Assembly (NCBI GenBank): GCA_016873735.1
Contig: VGWD01000001.1
Span: forward strand, 124,001 to 188,000
DNA length: 64,000 nt
Source: Ignavibacteria bacterium
GTDB lineage: Bacteria; Bacteroidota; Ignavibacteria; Kapaibacteriales; UBA961
Direction: 5' to 3'
Positions 44,726-55,261 of this stretch are shown in pieces. Under the pieces are notes generated by a model. It made no database searches. It had not been told where the DNA came from and was given only the letters and a program-made list of their open reading frames with translations. The position numbers and the translations under genes are program-made. Each line of letters opens with the position of its first letter. The first letter of the stretch is position 1.

Positions 44726-46063
44726 ATGATAAAAAAAGTCCTCATAGCCAATCGCGGAGAAATTGCATTGCGAGTGATTCGTGCTTGCAGGGAAATGGGA
44801 ATCAAAACTGTTGCGGTATATTCCATTGCAGACAAGACCTCACTGCATGTGCGCTTTGCTGATGAAGCTGTCTGTATTGGCCCTGCATCTGGACGAGAAA
44901 GTTATCTCCACTTCCCTGCCATCATCTCTGCAGCACAAATCACCGGCGCTGATGCGATTCATCCCGGATACGGTTTTCTTGCCGAGAATGATACATTCGC
45001 AGAAATTTGTGCTGAAATCGGCATCATATTCATTGGTCCGAGCGCTCATGCCATTAGTAATATGGGCAATAAGTCAGTCGCAAAAGATACGATGAAGGCA
45101 GCCGGCGTACCCGTCATTCCCGGCTCTGAAGGCATTGTTGAAACCGTTGAAGAAGGAAAAGCAATTGCCGATGCGATGGGATATCCCGTGATGATCAAGG
45201 CATCAGCAGGGGGAGGCGGAAAAGGCATGCGCTTTGTGGCAAGTGCCGATGAATTTGAAAATTTGTTTATAGTTGCTCGTAATGAAGCAGAGTCCGCATT
45301 CAATAATCCCGATGTATATATCGAGAAATTCGTTGAAGAACCAAGACATATTGAATTTCAGATTTTTGCCGATAGATTTGGCAATGCAGTGCACTTGAAT
45401 GAACGCGAATGTTCCATTCAGCGCAGACATCAAAAATTGATCGAAGAAACTCCTTCCCCCATCATGACCGAAGCGCTTCGCAAGGAAATGGGTGATGCAG
45501 CCGTAAAAGCTGCATTGGCTGTGAATTATGAAGGTGCGGGAACGATTGAGTTTCTTGTGGACAAGCATAAAAATTTCTTTTTCATGGAAATGAACACGCG
45601 TATTCAGGTGGAGCATCCCGTGACGGAAGCATCACTTGGCATTGATCTTGTGAAAGAACAATTGCTTGTTGCATCCGGAGAGAAGTTAAGTCTCACCCAA
45701 ATGTCTCCAAAGTTTCATTCTATTGAATGTCGCATCAATGCTGAAGATCCATTTCATGATTTCAGACCCTCGCCGGGCGTGCTCAAAACAGTGAATTTCC
45801 CGGGTGGACATGGAGTTCGTGTTGATTCACACATGTATCAAGGATATGCGATTCCTCCCTATTATGATTCACTGCTTGCAAAGCTGATTACTTTTGCACC
45901 AACGCGTCAAGAGGCAATAGCAAAGATGAAAAGAGCTTTGGAGGAGTTTATTATTGAAGGTGTGCATACAACGATTCCATTTCATCGTGCGATGATGGAT
46001 AATCCGGATTTCAAAGCGGGAGATTTCGACACGAAATATCTCGACACCAAAGGTTGGCAATAA
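44726..46063 (+). CDS. accC: Biotin carboxylase subunit of acetyl-CoA carboxylase
   Basis: 445 residues from the ATG at 44726 ([20 protein letters not shown]); the ORF-track start ten codons upstream is unlikely. This ATP-grasp enzyme carboxylates the biotin of AccB. Motifs are GGGGKGMRF, the Glu-rich [26 protein letters not shown] and [15 protein letters not shown]. The order efp-accB-accC is widespread. gcvH follows after a 28-base gap. The carboxyltransferase accAD genes are not in the window. Confidence 0.96.
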   Translation: MIKKVLIANRGEIALRVIRACREMGIKTVAVYSIADKTSLHVRFADEAVCIGPASGRESYLHFPAIISAAQITGADAIHPGYGFLAENDTFAEICAEIGIIFIGPSAHAISNMGNKSVAKDTMKAAGVPVIPGSEGIVETVEEGKAIADAMGYPVMIKASAGGGGKGMRFVASADEFENLFIVARNEAESAFNNPDVYIEKFVEEPRHIEFQIFADRFGNAVHLNERECSIQRRHQKLIEETPSPIMTEALRKEMGDAAVKAALAVNYEGAGTIEFLVDKHKNFFFMEMNTRIQVEHPVTEASLGIDLVKEQLLVASGEKLSLTQMSPKFHSIECRINAEDPFHDFRPSPGVLKTVNFPGGHGVRVDSHMYQGYAIPPYYDSLLAKLITFAPTRQEAIAKMKRALEEFIIEGVHTTIPFHRAMMDNPDFKAGDFDTKYLDTKGWQ

Positions 46064-46091
46064 TTTTCAACGTAACATAAAGGATATCATC

Positions 46092-46469
46092 ATGAACATT
46101 CCATCAGAACTCAAGTACACAAAAGAGCATGAATGGATTAAAGTTGAAGGTAATATTGGTAGAGTTGGCGTAACAGAACATGCTCAAAGTGAACTTGGCG
46201 ATGTTGTGTATTTGGATTTCAATGACAATGCAACAGTTGCTGCAGGAGAAACATTTGGTACAATTGAAGCAGTAAAGACTGTTGCCGATTTATATGCGCC
46301 GGTCAGTGGTACAATCATCGAATGTAATATTGTATTGAATGATGGTCCAGAGCAAGTGAATCAAGATCCTTATGGCGCAGGCTGGCTCATGAAAATTGAA
46401 CTTTCCAATCCTGCAGAGCTGGATGGTTTGATGGATGCCGATGCTTATCGCGCGCTTGTTGGAGCCTAA
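46092..46469 (+). CDS. gcvH: Glycine cleavage system H protein
   Basis: 125-residue lipoyl carrier. Lipoyl Lys62 is in GTIEAVKTVADLYAPVSG. The family N-terminus KYTKEHEWIKVEG and the C-terminal GAGWLMKIELSNPAEL are intact. A good Shine-Dalgarno AAAGGA lies before the ATG. It shuttles the aminomethyl group between GcvP, GcvT and Lpd. Those genes are absent here, so gcvH is separate, as is common; it may also take part in lipoate handling. A strong terminator ends this transcript. Confidence 0.95.
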   Translation: MNIPSELKYTKEHEWIKVEGNIGRVGVTEHAQSELGDVVYLDFNDNATVAAGETFGTIEAVKTVADLYAPVSGTIIECNIVLNDGPEQVNQDPYGAGWLMKIELSNPAELDGLMDADAYRALVGA

Positions 46470-46530
46470 TCCATTAACACACGAGTTGATTAACACGCCC
46501 ATGAATTAATTCATGAGGTAGAAAAAAGAA

Positions 46531-46562
46531 AGCCGCTACTGAAATCAGTAGCGGCTTTTTTG
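46531..46562 (+). terminator. Strong intrinsic terminator after gcvH
   Basis: The 11-bp perfect stem AGCCGCTACTG/CAGTAGCGGCT with AAAT loop is followed by TTTTTTGC. The A-run on the left makes it bidirectional and it may also end the convergent phosphatase transcript. Confidence 0.92.
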
Positions 46563-46732
46563 CTTAATGCGCTTCTTTTACTTCACGCATTTGATTATAT
46601 AATTCACATATACGTTTTTGGGACGAGATTCTAAACCACCATTGGAATTAATTGTCAATGTATGTTATGATTTCTGAACATCTTTCTAAACGTATTCGCT
46701 CAATTGAAGTGGATGAAATATGCTATATGTAG
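46563..46732. other. Intergenic region without a supported gene
   Basis: About 170 bases between the gcvH terminator and the phosphatase stop. No promoter or RNA structure stands out. A 21-codon plus-strand reading frame (MISEHLSKRIRSIEVDEICY) resembles the N-terminus of aspartate aminotransferases, but it ends in a stop and has no ribosome binding site, so it may be a remnant or chance. Confidence 0.5.
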
Positions 46733-47671
46733 TCAGGATTTTTCTATGGCGTGTGAATACAAGATTTCCCCATTTCTGTTGATATATTCAATGAAGAGAT
46801 GCGATGATGAAACAGTGATTGCCGCGAAGCCACCATTCGTTTCTGAAAACAAACTATGCTCCCCCCACGAAGTATCCCTACTGCCTCCTCCGGCTCCTGA
46901 AATCGCCTGATAGTATTTGTCTTCCGGGTGTTTGATCAATTGCAAATCATGATCATGTCCGGACAAATACATGTCGACATTATAATAATCCAAAATTGGT
47001 TTTACTTTGTTGATCATGAAACGCTGATCCCCATATACCCCATAAGAACGAATCATATGATGCCCCACCACGATTTTCCAAAATGCTGTAGATTCCTCCA
47101 ATGCCTGCTCAAGCCAAACAAGCATATTGAGGTCATTCCCCTCGACAAGCAAATTTGTATCCAACATGAAAAACTCAATGGATGCATCACCTGCTTTGTG
47201 TTCAAAATTATAGTAGAAATCAGGGAAATTCCATTGTGGATTCACTTTGGAATATTCTATTTGAGCTGGAGGATTTCCAAGATAATCATGATTACCAAAA
47301 ATGGCATACCACGGTTTTTGTAAATGCTCACCGATATATACATCTTCAAATTTTGTTTTCCATTGCGGATCATCCACACTATTGACGCCTTTTCCATAGA
47401 TATTGTCACCCGTGGAAATGATCATGTCAATGGGATTTGTCATTGCATAAGCATTCATGGATGCCGCAACATCCTTCTGCAATGCTGTTCCCGCTCCCCA
47501 ATCACCCAAAGCCAAAAAACGTAATGGAGTTTCTTCACCATAGGAAGGCATTTTTGTAAGTTGCAGTTTCTCTGCAGGGGCATTCTTCACCTCTGAGGCA
47601 ATAATGGACGCAATCCATTTGCCAAATGGCAAGATACCAATCAAAGCCGCTATGAATGTTCTTCTTCTCAT
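46733..47671 (-). CDS. Metallophosphatase, tartrate-resistant acid phosphatase (purple acid phosphatase) type
   Basis: 312 residues. The N-terminus MRRRTFIAALIGILPFG has a twin-arginine-like signal (RRRTFI), suggesting Tat export. The calcineurin-type metal motifs are present: FLALGDWGAG, ISTGDNIYG, FGNHDYLG, VGHHMIRS and LSGHDHDLQ. The order fits type 5 acid phosphatases. It probably cleaves phosphomonoesters in the periplasm. The substrate is unknown and no phosphate-regulation genes are near. The divergent SpoU methyltransferase gene begins 35 bases away. Confidence 0.88.
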   Translation of the reverse strand: MRRRTFIAALIGILPFGKWIASIIASEVKNAPAEKLQLTKMPSYGEETPLRFLALGDWGAGTALQKDVAASMNAYAMTNPIDMIISTGDNIYGKGVNSVDDPQWKTKFEDVYIGEHLQKPWYAIFGNHDYLGNPPAQIEYSKVNPQWNFPDFYYNFEHKAGDASIEFFMLDTNLLVEGNDLNMLVWLEQALEESTAFWKIVVGHHMIRSYGVYGDQRFMINKVKPILDYYNVDMYLSGHDHDLQLIKHPEDKYYQAISGAGGGSRDTSWGEHSLFSETNGGFAAITVSSSHLFIEYINRNGEILYSHAIEKS

Positions 47672-47706
47672 GAATTCCTTGATTCATCCATCACTGTGGA
47701 AGCTAT

Positions 47707-49590
<1,884 letters not shown>

Positions 49591-49617
49591 GTGATATGTT
49601 GTAGAGTCTTATCAGAC

Positions 49618-49914
49618 TCATGACACATTGAACAATATATTCAAACGTGTCAAATTCAGTAATCGTTGTACATGTTCCGGAACATTGCTAAGCGAACATT
49701 CTCCACCATGTTGTTTCATCGTGGCATGAGCACTAATCAAGGTTCCTAATCCGGAACTATTCATGATTGCAATATTCGCGCAATCTATGATGAGATGCTT
49801 ACATGTTTGAGATATCTCACGAACTTCATCATTGAATGCCAAAGCATCGGGTCCGCCAAGCATGGATTCAGGAGCTATAATGATATGTTCTTTCAAGTTC
49901 TTCTCCAGCATCAT
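49618..49914 (-). CDS. STAS domain protein (anti-sigma factor antagonist type)
   Basis: 98-residue single STAS domain. The phosphorylation-site loop reads IAIMNSSGLGTLI, with the Ser of the SpoIIAA/RsbV type (S-S-G-L-G). The N-terminal ligand-site strand and C-terminal helix (HVQRLLNLTRLNILFNV) are present. Such proteins bind an anti-sigma kinase to release a sigma factor, or act in other partner switches. No kinase or phosphatase gene is beside it; it lies 15 bases after secF, which is odd company. The function here is unknown. Confidence 0.88.
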   Translation of the reverse strand: MMLEKNLKEHIIIAPESMLGGPDALAFNDEVREISQTCKHLIIDCANIAIMNSSGLGTLISAHATMKQHGGECSLSNVPEHVQRLLNLTRLNILFNVS

Positions 49915-49929
49915 GCAAAATAATAAACC

Positions 49930-50883
49930 TTATGCTTTCGCAGGTGCCTTTTGCTTATCATATTCAGCTTGAATTCCTTTGTGCTGAATTTTTTCCATGA
50001 ACCATACCACAAATGAGCTTGCGATATAGATTGATGAATATGCACCTGTCACGATACCAACAAGCATGGTGAAAGCAAAGCCTTGAAGCACTTCGCCACC
50101 AAGAAGAACCAATGTGAAGAGCACCAGAACAACTGTCATGACGGTATTCACGGTTCTTGACAATGTTTCATTGATACTGAGATTCATGAGTTTGATGAGA
50201 TTCATGCCTTTATGCAATTCACGATTCTCTCTGATCCGGTCGAAAATGATCACGGTATCATTAACCGAGAAACCAACAACCGTCAGAAATGCCGCAATCA
50301 TTGCTTGATTGATTTCAAGATTTATGATGCCAAGCGAACTAAAAACCGTCACCATGGCAAGCGTGACCAATACATCATGCAAGAGCGCGATTGCAGCCCC
50401 CACACCGTATAAAAATTCAAATCGAAATGCTATGTAAATACCGATGGCAATAACGGCGAGTATCACTGCAAGCAAAGCTTTGCTTCGCAATTCCTCGCCC
50501 ACTTTCGGTCCGATTGAATCCTTCTTCAACAAATTCACGGTCTCACCCGGAAACGCTTCTTTGATGGCAGACACAACTGCACTGGTTGGATCTTGTGAAT
50601 ATGATGTGGCAGGAATGCGAATGAGATATTGATTGGCAGCTCCATAAGATTTTATTTCTGCTCCAATCAATTTTGCTTCATCGACTGCAGCACGAATCTC
50701 AGCGACTTTATTCTCAGCATTCAACTGCACCGCGATTTCCGTTCCACCGGCAAAGTCAATCCCAAAACGCAATCCAAGCGCAAAAGGAGCAACAATACCT
50801 ATCACATTCAATACGAGCGAAACCCACACCAAAGTGCCACGCTTGCTCAAAAAGTCAATAGTTGTTTTTGAAAATAATTGCAT
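49930..50883 (-). CDS. secF: Protein translocase subunit SecF
   Basis: 317 residues with six spans. SecF motifs are FGIDFAGGTEIAVQL in the periplasmic domain, SIGPKVGEELRSKALLAVIL before span 2, ALLHDVLVTLAMV and VGFSVNDTVIIFDRIREN. It works with SecD to pull exported proteins across the inner membrane using the proton gradient. It follows secD by 16 bases, with Shine-Dalgarno GGAGA 5 bases before the ATG. The STAS gene follows it. Confidence 0.96.
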   Translation of the reverse strand: MQLFSKTTIDFLSKRGTLVWVSLVLNVIGIVAPFALGLRFGIDFAGGTEIAVQLNAENKVAEIRAAVDEAKLIGAEIKSYGAANQYLIRIPATSYSQDPTSAVVSAIKEAFPGETVNLLKKDSIGPKVGEELRSKALLAVILAVIAIGIYIAFRFEFLYGVGAAIALLHDVLVTLAMVTVFSSLGIINLEINQAMIAAFLTVVGFSVNDTVIIFDRIRENRELHKGMNLIKLMNLSINETLSRTVNTVMTVVLVLFTLVLLGGEVLQGFAFTMLVGIVTGAYSSIYIASSFVVWFMEKIQHKGIQAEYDKQKAPAKA

Positions 50884-50899
50884 CGTTTTCTCCGATTCC

Positions 50900-53035
50900 T
50901 TAAGCCATGGTTGTTGGTTGACCGAAATTTATTTCCTTGCCATTTGACATCATCAATTCTATCATGGCGCGTGATACCACTATCGCCGTGAAGAATGTGG
51001 TGACGATACCAATCATGAGTGTCAAAGCAAAACCTTGAACAGGACCGGTTCCAAGAAGGAACAAAATAAGGCCTGTCAAGAATGTTGTAACATTGGAGTC
51101 CACAATAGCAGACAATGCTTTGCTAAATCCTTCATCAACGGCATTTCTAAAGCCACGGCCTCTCAACATTTCTTCTCGAATACGCTCAAAAACAAGAATA
51201 TTCGCATCTACTGCCATACCGATTGTCAGGATGATACCTGCAATGCCGGGCAATGTCAATGTTCCACCACCTGAAATAACAAGCGGTGTCAGAATTGCCA
51301 AAATGAGCAATACATTGAGGATAACTGCAAGATTTGCAACCATGCCGGCTGTGGAATAGTATAGACCCATGAACAACACAACAAGCAAGAATGCAATGCC
51401 CATGCCCATGAGACCACGACGAATGGAATCTTCACCAAGCGAAGGACCTACAACGCGTTCTTCAACAATCTTCACCGGAGCTTTCAATGCTCCTGCCTTG
51501 AGAACGATCTCGAGAAGTCTTGCTTCTTCAGGACTATCCATGCCTGTGATTTGTGAGCTTCCACCGGCAATCTTGTTTTGAACGACGGGTGCTGAATAGA
51601 CTTGATCATCCAAAACAATCGCCACTTTCTTTTTGATGTTCTTGCCTGTAACATCGGCCCACTTTTCTGCTCCTTCCTGATCCATTTCCATCATCACGAC
51701 AGGAAGATTGGTCATTGGATCTGATGATGCACGTGCATCAGTCACATATTCACCTGTCAATTCGGCATTGCGCAATACGCACCACATTGCGAAGGTTGTG
51801 TCTTTCAAGTCTTTTGAAACAAATTCAGGCTTGGCCGAACGCAAGAGTTGCAAATCAGAAGGGATGAGTTTCTTGATATCCGCTCTGTCGAGAATCGACA
51901 TGAATTTCGCATATAATTTCGAAGGAATATACATTACATATTCCAGCTCAGGAACTTGACTTTCATTAAAGAAATATGATGGATTTCCATCTTTGCTAAT
52001 GAAACGTCCTTCTTGATCCAGTGGAAATACCTGAATAAGGGATGTAAGCTCATGATCTTTTTGATAACGCTTTGCTTTCTCTTCATCCTTCAATCCTTTA
52101 TATGGATCAGCTGAATCCGCGGATGCTGTTTTCGACGTGTCTTTTTTGGAAGTATCAGCTGCAACTGCAGATGTGTCTTTCTTCTTTTTGTCAGACTTAG
52201 CAGCTACCGCCGTTGTGTCTTTCTTCACAGAATCTTTTGCGGTGCTGTCCACTGCGGCAATAGCGGTATCTGTTTTACTTCCTCCATTACTCTTCGCCAA
52301 GTATGCATCGATGCGATACAATGCTTTTACAATGTCTGCATTATTGCGAACAAGTTTGAATTCCAATCGAGCCGTGGTTGAGAGCAATTGGCGCATTTCT
52401 TTTTCATTGTTAACACCGGGAAGCTCAAGAACGATTCTTCTTGATCCCTGCTTTGTGATATTTGGTTCGCTGACACCGAATTTGTCGATACGCTGTCGAA
52501 TGACTTCCAATGCTTGATCAATAGCTCCATCAACATCTTCACGCAAACGCTCTTTCACTTTTTCATCTGTGACATCCTGAACGCCGGGAACATCAAAATA
52601 GGAAATGAGTGATTTGCCTTTCGGGCGTGCAATGCGATCAAAATTTGCATGAAACACATCCAAGTAATCATCACCTGATGACTCTGCTTGTGCATGCGTT
52701 GCTTTCATAACGGCTTCAAATGTTTCATCGATTGTTTCACGCGCCGCTGTTTCACGAAGCAATGTGTCAACTGCAACTTCCATCATGACATACATCCCGC
52801 CGCGAAGGTCAAGTCCCAATTTCACACGATTCATTTTTGCAGTGCGATATCGTTCACCTTTTGCATTTTCAAATGCTTTAAACGCAGTGCTGTCCTTGCC
52901 ATGCAAAACTTGATGCAGGGCTTGTGATTCTTCTTGCTCCAATAAATACGCATCAACTGTTGGCCATAAAATGACTGCGGCCGCAACAAGCGGACCCAAA
53001 ATCAATAACCAACGTCTCAATTGTTTATTCTTCAA
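50900..53035 (-). CDS. secD: Protein translocase subunit SecD with Lys/Thr/Ala-rich insertion
   Basis: 711 residues starting with TTG at 53035, justified by a perfect GGAGG Shine-Dalgarno 7 bases upstream. SecD hallmarks are KLGLDLRGGMYVMM, VIRQRIDKFGVSEPNI, SLGEDSIRRGLMG and MAVDANILVFERIREEM, and six spans. Residues about 250-315 in the large periplasmic domain are low-complexity (KDTTAVAAKSDKKKKDTSAV), an insertion not found in E. coli SecD. Together with SecF it drives late translocation steps. It lies 99 bases after the thiolase gene. Confidence 0.94.
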   Translation of the reverse strand: MKNKQLRRWLLILGPLVAAAVILWPTVDAYLLEQEESQALHQVLHGKDSTAFKAFENAKGERYRTAKMNRVKLGLDLRGGMYVMMEVAVDTLLRETAARETIDETFEAVMKATHAQAESSGDDYLDVFHANFDRIARPKGKSLISYFDVPGVQDVTDEKVKERLREDVDGAIDQALEVIRQRIDKFGVSEPNITKQGSRRIVLELPGVNNEKEMRQLLSTTARLEFKLVRNNADIVKALYRIDAYLAKSNGGSKTDTAIAAVDSTAKDSVKKDTTAVAAKSDKKKKDTSAVAADTSKKDTSKTASADSADPYKGLKDEEKAKRYQKDHELTSLIQVFPLDQEGRFISKDGNPSYFFNESQVPELEYVMYIPSKLYAKFMSILDRADIKKLIPSDLQLLRSAKPEFVSKDLKDTTFAMWCVLRNAELTGEYVTDARASSDPMTNLPVVMMEMDQEGAEKWADVTGKNIKKKVAIVLDDQVYSAPVVQNKIAGGSSQITGMDSPEEARLLEIVLKAGALKAPVKIVEERVVGPSLGEDSIRRGLMGMGIAFLLVVLFMGLYYSTAGMVANLAVILNVLLILAILTPLVISGGGTLTLPGIAGIILTIGMAVDANILVFERIREEMLRGRGFRNAVDEGFSKALSAIVDSNVTTFLTGLILFLLGTGPVQGFALTLMIGIVTTFFTAIVVSRAMIELMMSNGKEINFGQPTTMA

Positions 53036-53042
53036 CGCTTTT

Positions 53043-53047
53043 CCTCC
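53043..53047 (-). promoter_or_regulatory. Shine-Dalgarno GGAGG that fixes the TTG start of secD
   Basis: On the minus strand GGAGG lies 7 bases before the TTG codon and in front of the normal SecD N-terminus (KNKQLRRWLLILG). Without it the TTG would look doubtful, because no ATG is close by in the same frame. Confidence 0.8.
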
Positions 53048-53134
53048 GACATTTCGGTATGGTATTATTCGGCATAAGCCGGGGATTCAAAGAAGTGCGA
53101 AAATACAGTTTCGAGGGCAATTAAACCAATGAAT

Positions 53135-54346
53135 TTAGCGAGGGTCTGTCTTCTCAATGATGATTGCAAGGCCTTGTCCGACACCTATGCACAAAGAAGC
53201 TACGCCAAATCGAATATCTTGCTTCTCCATGGTTCTAGCCAAATGCCCCGCTATGCGGCCTCCGCTCATGCCCAAAGGATGTCCAATGGCAATGGCTCCG
53301 CCATGTATATTCACTTTATCGGTGGATATTCCCAATTCTCGAATGCAAGTCAATGCCTGAGAAGCAAATGCTTCATTCAATTCAAATAGTCCTATATCAT
53401 CAATATTTATTTTGGCTTTCTCAAGGGCCTTTCTGATAGCATGGACGGGTCCGATGCCCATAACTCGAGGGTCCACACCTGCAGTACCTGATCCCACATA
53501 TCTTGCTATCGGCTTCAATCCATATTTCTTGACGGCTTCCCCACTCGCAAGCATCATGGCCACCGCCCCATCATTGAGTGATGAAGAATTTCCGGCCGTA
53601 ACCGATCCGCCTTTTCTAAATGCAGGAGTCAATTTGCCAAGCGCCTCGAGTGAGGCATCACTTCGTGGTTGCTCATCAGCATCTATGATGAGTGGATTGC
53701 CTTTTTTCTTGGGTATGGATATGGGGATGATTTCATCAGCGAAATGTCCGGCCTGCTGAGCCATAACCGCTCTTTGATGCGAAGCTAATGCGAATGCATC
53801 TTGATCTTCTCTGGAAATGCCAAACTTCTCAACAAGATTTTCCGCGGTCTCACCCATGGACTCAAGCGGAAACATGGATGCCATTGCGGGATTGGGATAA
53901 CGCCATCCGAGTGCGGTGTCAAAGGCAGTAAGATTCCCGAATATAGCGGCTCCTGAGGCATTTTTTGGCAAGGAATATGGCGCGCGAGACATTGATTCCA
54001 CGCCACCAACAATCAAAATATCCGCTTCGCCTGATTTGATCGCCCTCGCACCTTGTATGATGGCTTCGAGAGAAGATGCGCAAAGGCGATTTACTGTTAC
54101 ACCGGGAACGGAATATGGTAGCCCCGCAAGCAAGGAAGACATTCTCGCGATATTGCGATTGTCTTCGCCGGCTTGATTCGCACAACCGAATATCACATCA
54201 TCGATTGCTTCCGGATTGATGCCTGTGGATTGCACAACTGCTTTGATCACATGCGCGCCCAAATCATCGGGTCTGATGGAAGACAATGCTCCACCGTATC
54301 TCCCGACCGGCGTTCTCAGTGGTTCAATGATATAGACTTCTTGCAT
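53135..54346 (-). CDS. Acetyl-CoA acyltransferase (thiolase, beta-ketoadipyl-CoA type)
   Basis: 403-residue thiolase. The nucleophile Cys89 is in [12 protein letters not shown], His356 in [15 protein letters not shown] and the second Cys386 in [10 protein letters not shown]. The N-terminus [20 protein letters not shown] and the loop [15 protein letters not shown] resemble 3-oxoadipyl-CoA thiolases (PcaF/PaaJ) more than AtoB, but substrate range needs care. It is placed between yidD (14-base gap) and secD, where many genomes have yidC; a metabolic gene in an export cluster is unusual. Confidence 0.9.
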   Translation of the reverse strand: MQEVYIIEPLRTPVGRYGGALSSIRPDDLGAHVIKAVVQSTGINPEAIDDVIFGCANQAGEDNRNIARMSSLLAGLPYSVPGVTVNRLCASSLEAIIQGARAIKSGEADILIVGGVESMSRAPYSLPKNASGAAIFGNLTAFDTALGWRYPNPAMASMFPLESMGETAENLVEKFGISREDQDAFALASHQRAVMAQQAGHFADEIIPISIPKKKGNPLIIDADEQPRSDASLEALGKLTPAFRKGGSVTAGNSSSLNDGAVAMMLASGEAVKKYGLKPIARYVGSGTAGVDPRVMGIGPVHAIRKALEKAKINIDDIGLFELNEAFASQALTCIRELGISTDKVNIHGGAIAIGHPLGMSGGRIAGHLARTMEKQDIRFGVASLCIGVGQGLAIIIEKTDPR

Positions 54347-54360
54347 AATATATGCTCCGA

Positions 54361-54570
54361 TTAGGGTATTTCATCTATTCCGCCGGGATGTCCCGGATGA
54401 CATTTCGCTATGCGTTTGATGGCAAGCCACGAACCTTTCAATGCCCCATATTTTTCTAAGGCCTGCATGGCATAGACGGAACATGTTGGGTGGAATCTGC
54501 AATTATTGCCAAGATATGGGGAAATTGCAAGACGATAGAAACGTAAGATAAGAATGAGTACAGTCTTCAC
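54361..54570 (-). CDS. yidD: Membrane protein insertion efficiency factor YidD
   Basis: 69-residue YidD starting with GTG at 54570. The family pattern is complete: [36 protein letters not shown] and [12 protein letters not shown]. It is a small amphipathic protein at the inner membrane that helps YidC-dependent insertion. It lies 18 bases after rnpA in the usual rpmH-rnpA-yidD order, but yidC itself is not next. Confidence 0.94.
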   Translation of the reverse strand: MKTVLILILRFYRLAISPYLGNNCRFHPTCSVYAMQALEKYGALKGSWLAIKRIAKCHPGHPGGIDEIP

Positions 54571-54588
54571 TGATTCTATCCTTTGCCA

Positions 54589-54981
54589 TTAATGCTTGCT
54601 AAAATACTGCATTGCCTGATGCAAAGCATCGTGAACTTGGGGCTTGATATCCACAGTTGTGGCTTCTTTGGGTGATTGCATTGGGCTTTGCCACACAAAT
54701 GCGATGGTCATGAATGGGATTTGTGGATGAAGAGCGCAAAAGGAACGCACACTTTCGCGGATGATGCGTTTGATGCGATTACGGCTTATGGCCAAAGGGA
54801 CTTGTTTTTTTCTGACCGCACAAATCACAAAAAGATCGATTTGCCCCCCCTGTGGCGCATCATGTTCCCCTGCATGCGAGCGATCACGAACATGCATGAT
54901 GAGAGATTGGGATGCAAAGCGCTTGCCCCGACGAAATGCCGCGGTTATCTGCTTGCGTCCTTTGAGTGCTCTGATGTTCAT
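54589..54981 (-). CDS. rnpA: Ribonuclease P protein component
   Basis: 130 residues. The N-terminus IRALKGRKQITAAFRRGKRF and the RNR motif ISRNRIKRIIRESVRSF identify RnpA, which assists the RNA subunit in maturing tRNA 5' ends. It is slightly longer than average because of an acidic Gly/Gln loop (SHAGEHDAPQGGQID). The ATG at 54981 lies 4 bases after the T-run of an intrinsic terminator, and no Shine-Dalgarno sequence fits in between. Confidence 0.95.
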   Translation of the reverse strand: MNIRALKGRKQITAAFRRGKRFASQSLIMHVRDRSHAGEHDAPQGGQIDLFVICAVRKKQVPLAISRNRIKRIIRESVRSFCALHPQIPFMTIAFVWQSPMQSPKEATTVDIKPQVHDALHQAMQYFSKH

Positions 54982-54982
54982 A

Positions 54983-55012
54983 GGTAAAAAAAAGAGGGCC
55001 TAAAAGGCCCTC
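54983..55012 (-). terminator. Intrinsic terminator/attenuator between rpmH and rnpA
   Basis: The 7-bp GC-rich stem GAGGGCC/GGCCCTC with loop TTTTA is followed on the minus strand by eight T residues, which end 4 bases before the rnpA ATG. It should stop most rpmH transcripts, so L34 can be made in excess over RnpA. Confidence 0.87.
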
Positions 55013-55036
55013 AGAACAAAGTCTATTTCAGGAATA

Positions 55037-55177
55037 TCAACCTGAAACGGTCAAACGATGGCGACCTTTCGCTCTTCTTCTAGAAAGAACCTTACGGCCA
55101 TTCTTGGATTTCATGCGAGCACGGAAACCATGTACATTTTTGCGCTTACGTTTACTTGGTTGATACGTTCTTTTCAT
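55037..55177 (-). CDS. rpmH: 50S ribosomal protein L34
   Basis: 46-residue L34, too short for the ORF track. The minus strand from the ATG at 55177 translates as [20 protein letters not shown] then [20 protein letters not shown] and a short Leu-Thr-Val-Ser-Gly end before TGA. It sits in front of rnpA and yidD, the classic order next to the replication origin region in many bacteria, although no dnaA is visible here. A full promoter lies about 37 bases upstream. Confidence 0.97.
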   Translation of the reverse strand: MKRTYQPSKRKRKNVHGFRARMKSKNGRKVLSRRRAKGRHRLTVSG

Positions 55178-55213
55178 TTCTGTGAGTCACTAAGTTACTG
55201 GTTCAAAGAATTA

Positions 55214-55245
55214 CAAAAATACAACCTAAGTCCTGACTGGGCAAA
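55214..55245 (-). promoter_or_regulatory. Promoter TTTG-N20-TATTTTTG for rpmH
   Basis: On the minus strand TTTG (55245-55242) and TATTTTTG (55221-55214) are 20 bases apart, a full consensus match. Transcription would start near 55208 and leave about 30 bases before the rpmH ATG. Confidence 0.78.
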
Positions 55246-55261
55246 TATAATTTAATTGTCT

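Noticed and set aside
46564-46647. Minus-strand short frame ending ICELYNQMREVKEAH
   Set aside because: Only 28 codons between stops, no start context and overlaps the terminator flank; no family recognised.
3083-46730. Shared 13-mer ATATGCTATATGT at about 3083 and 46718
   Set aside because: Matches of this length between two AT-rich positions are expected by chance in 64 kb.
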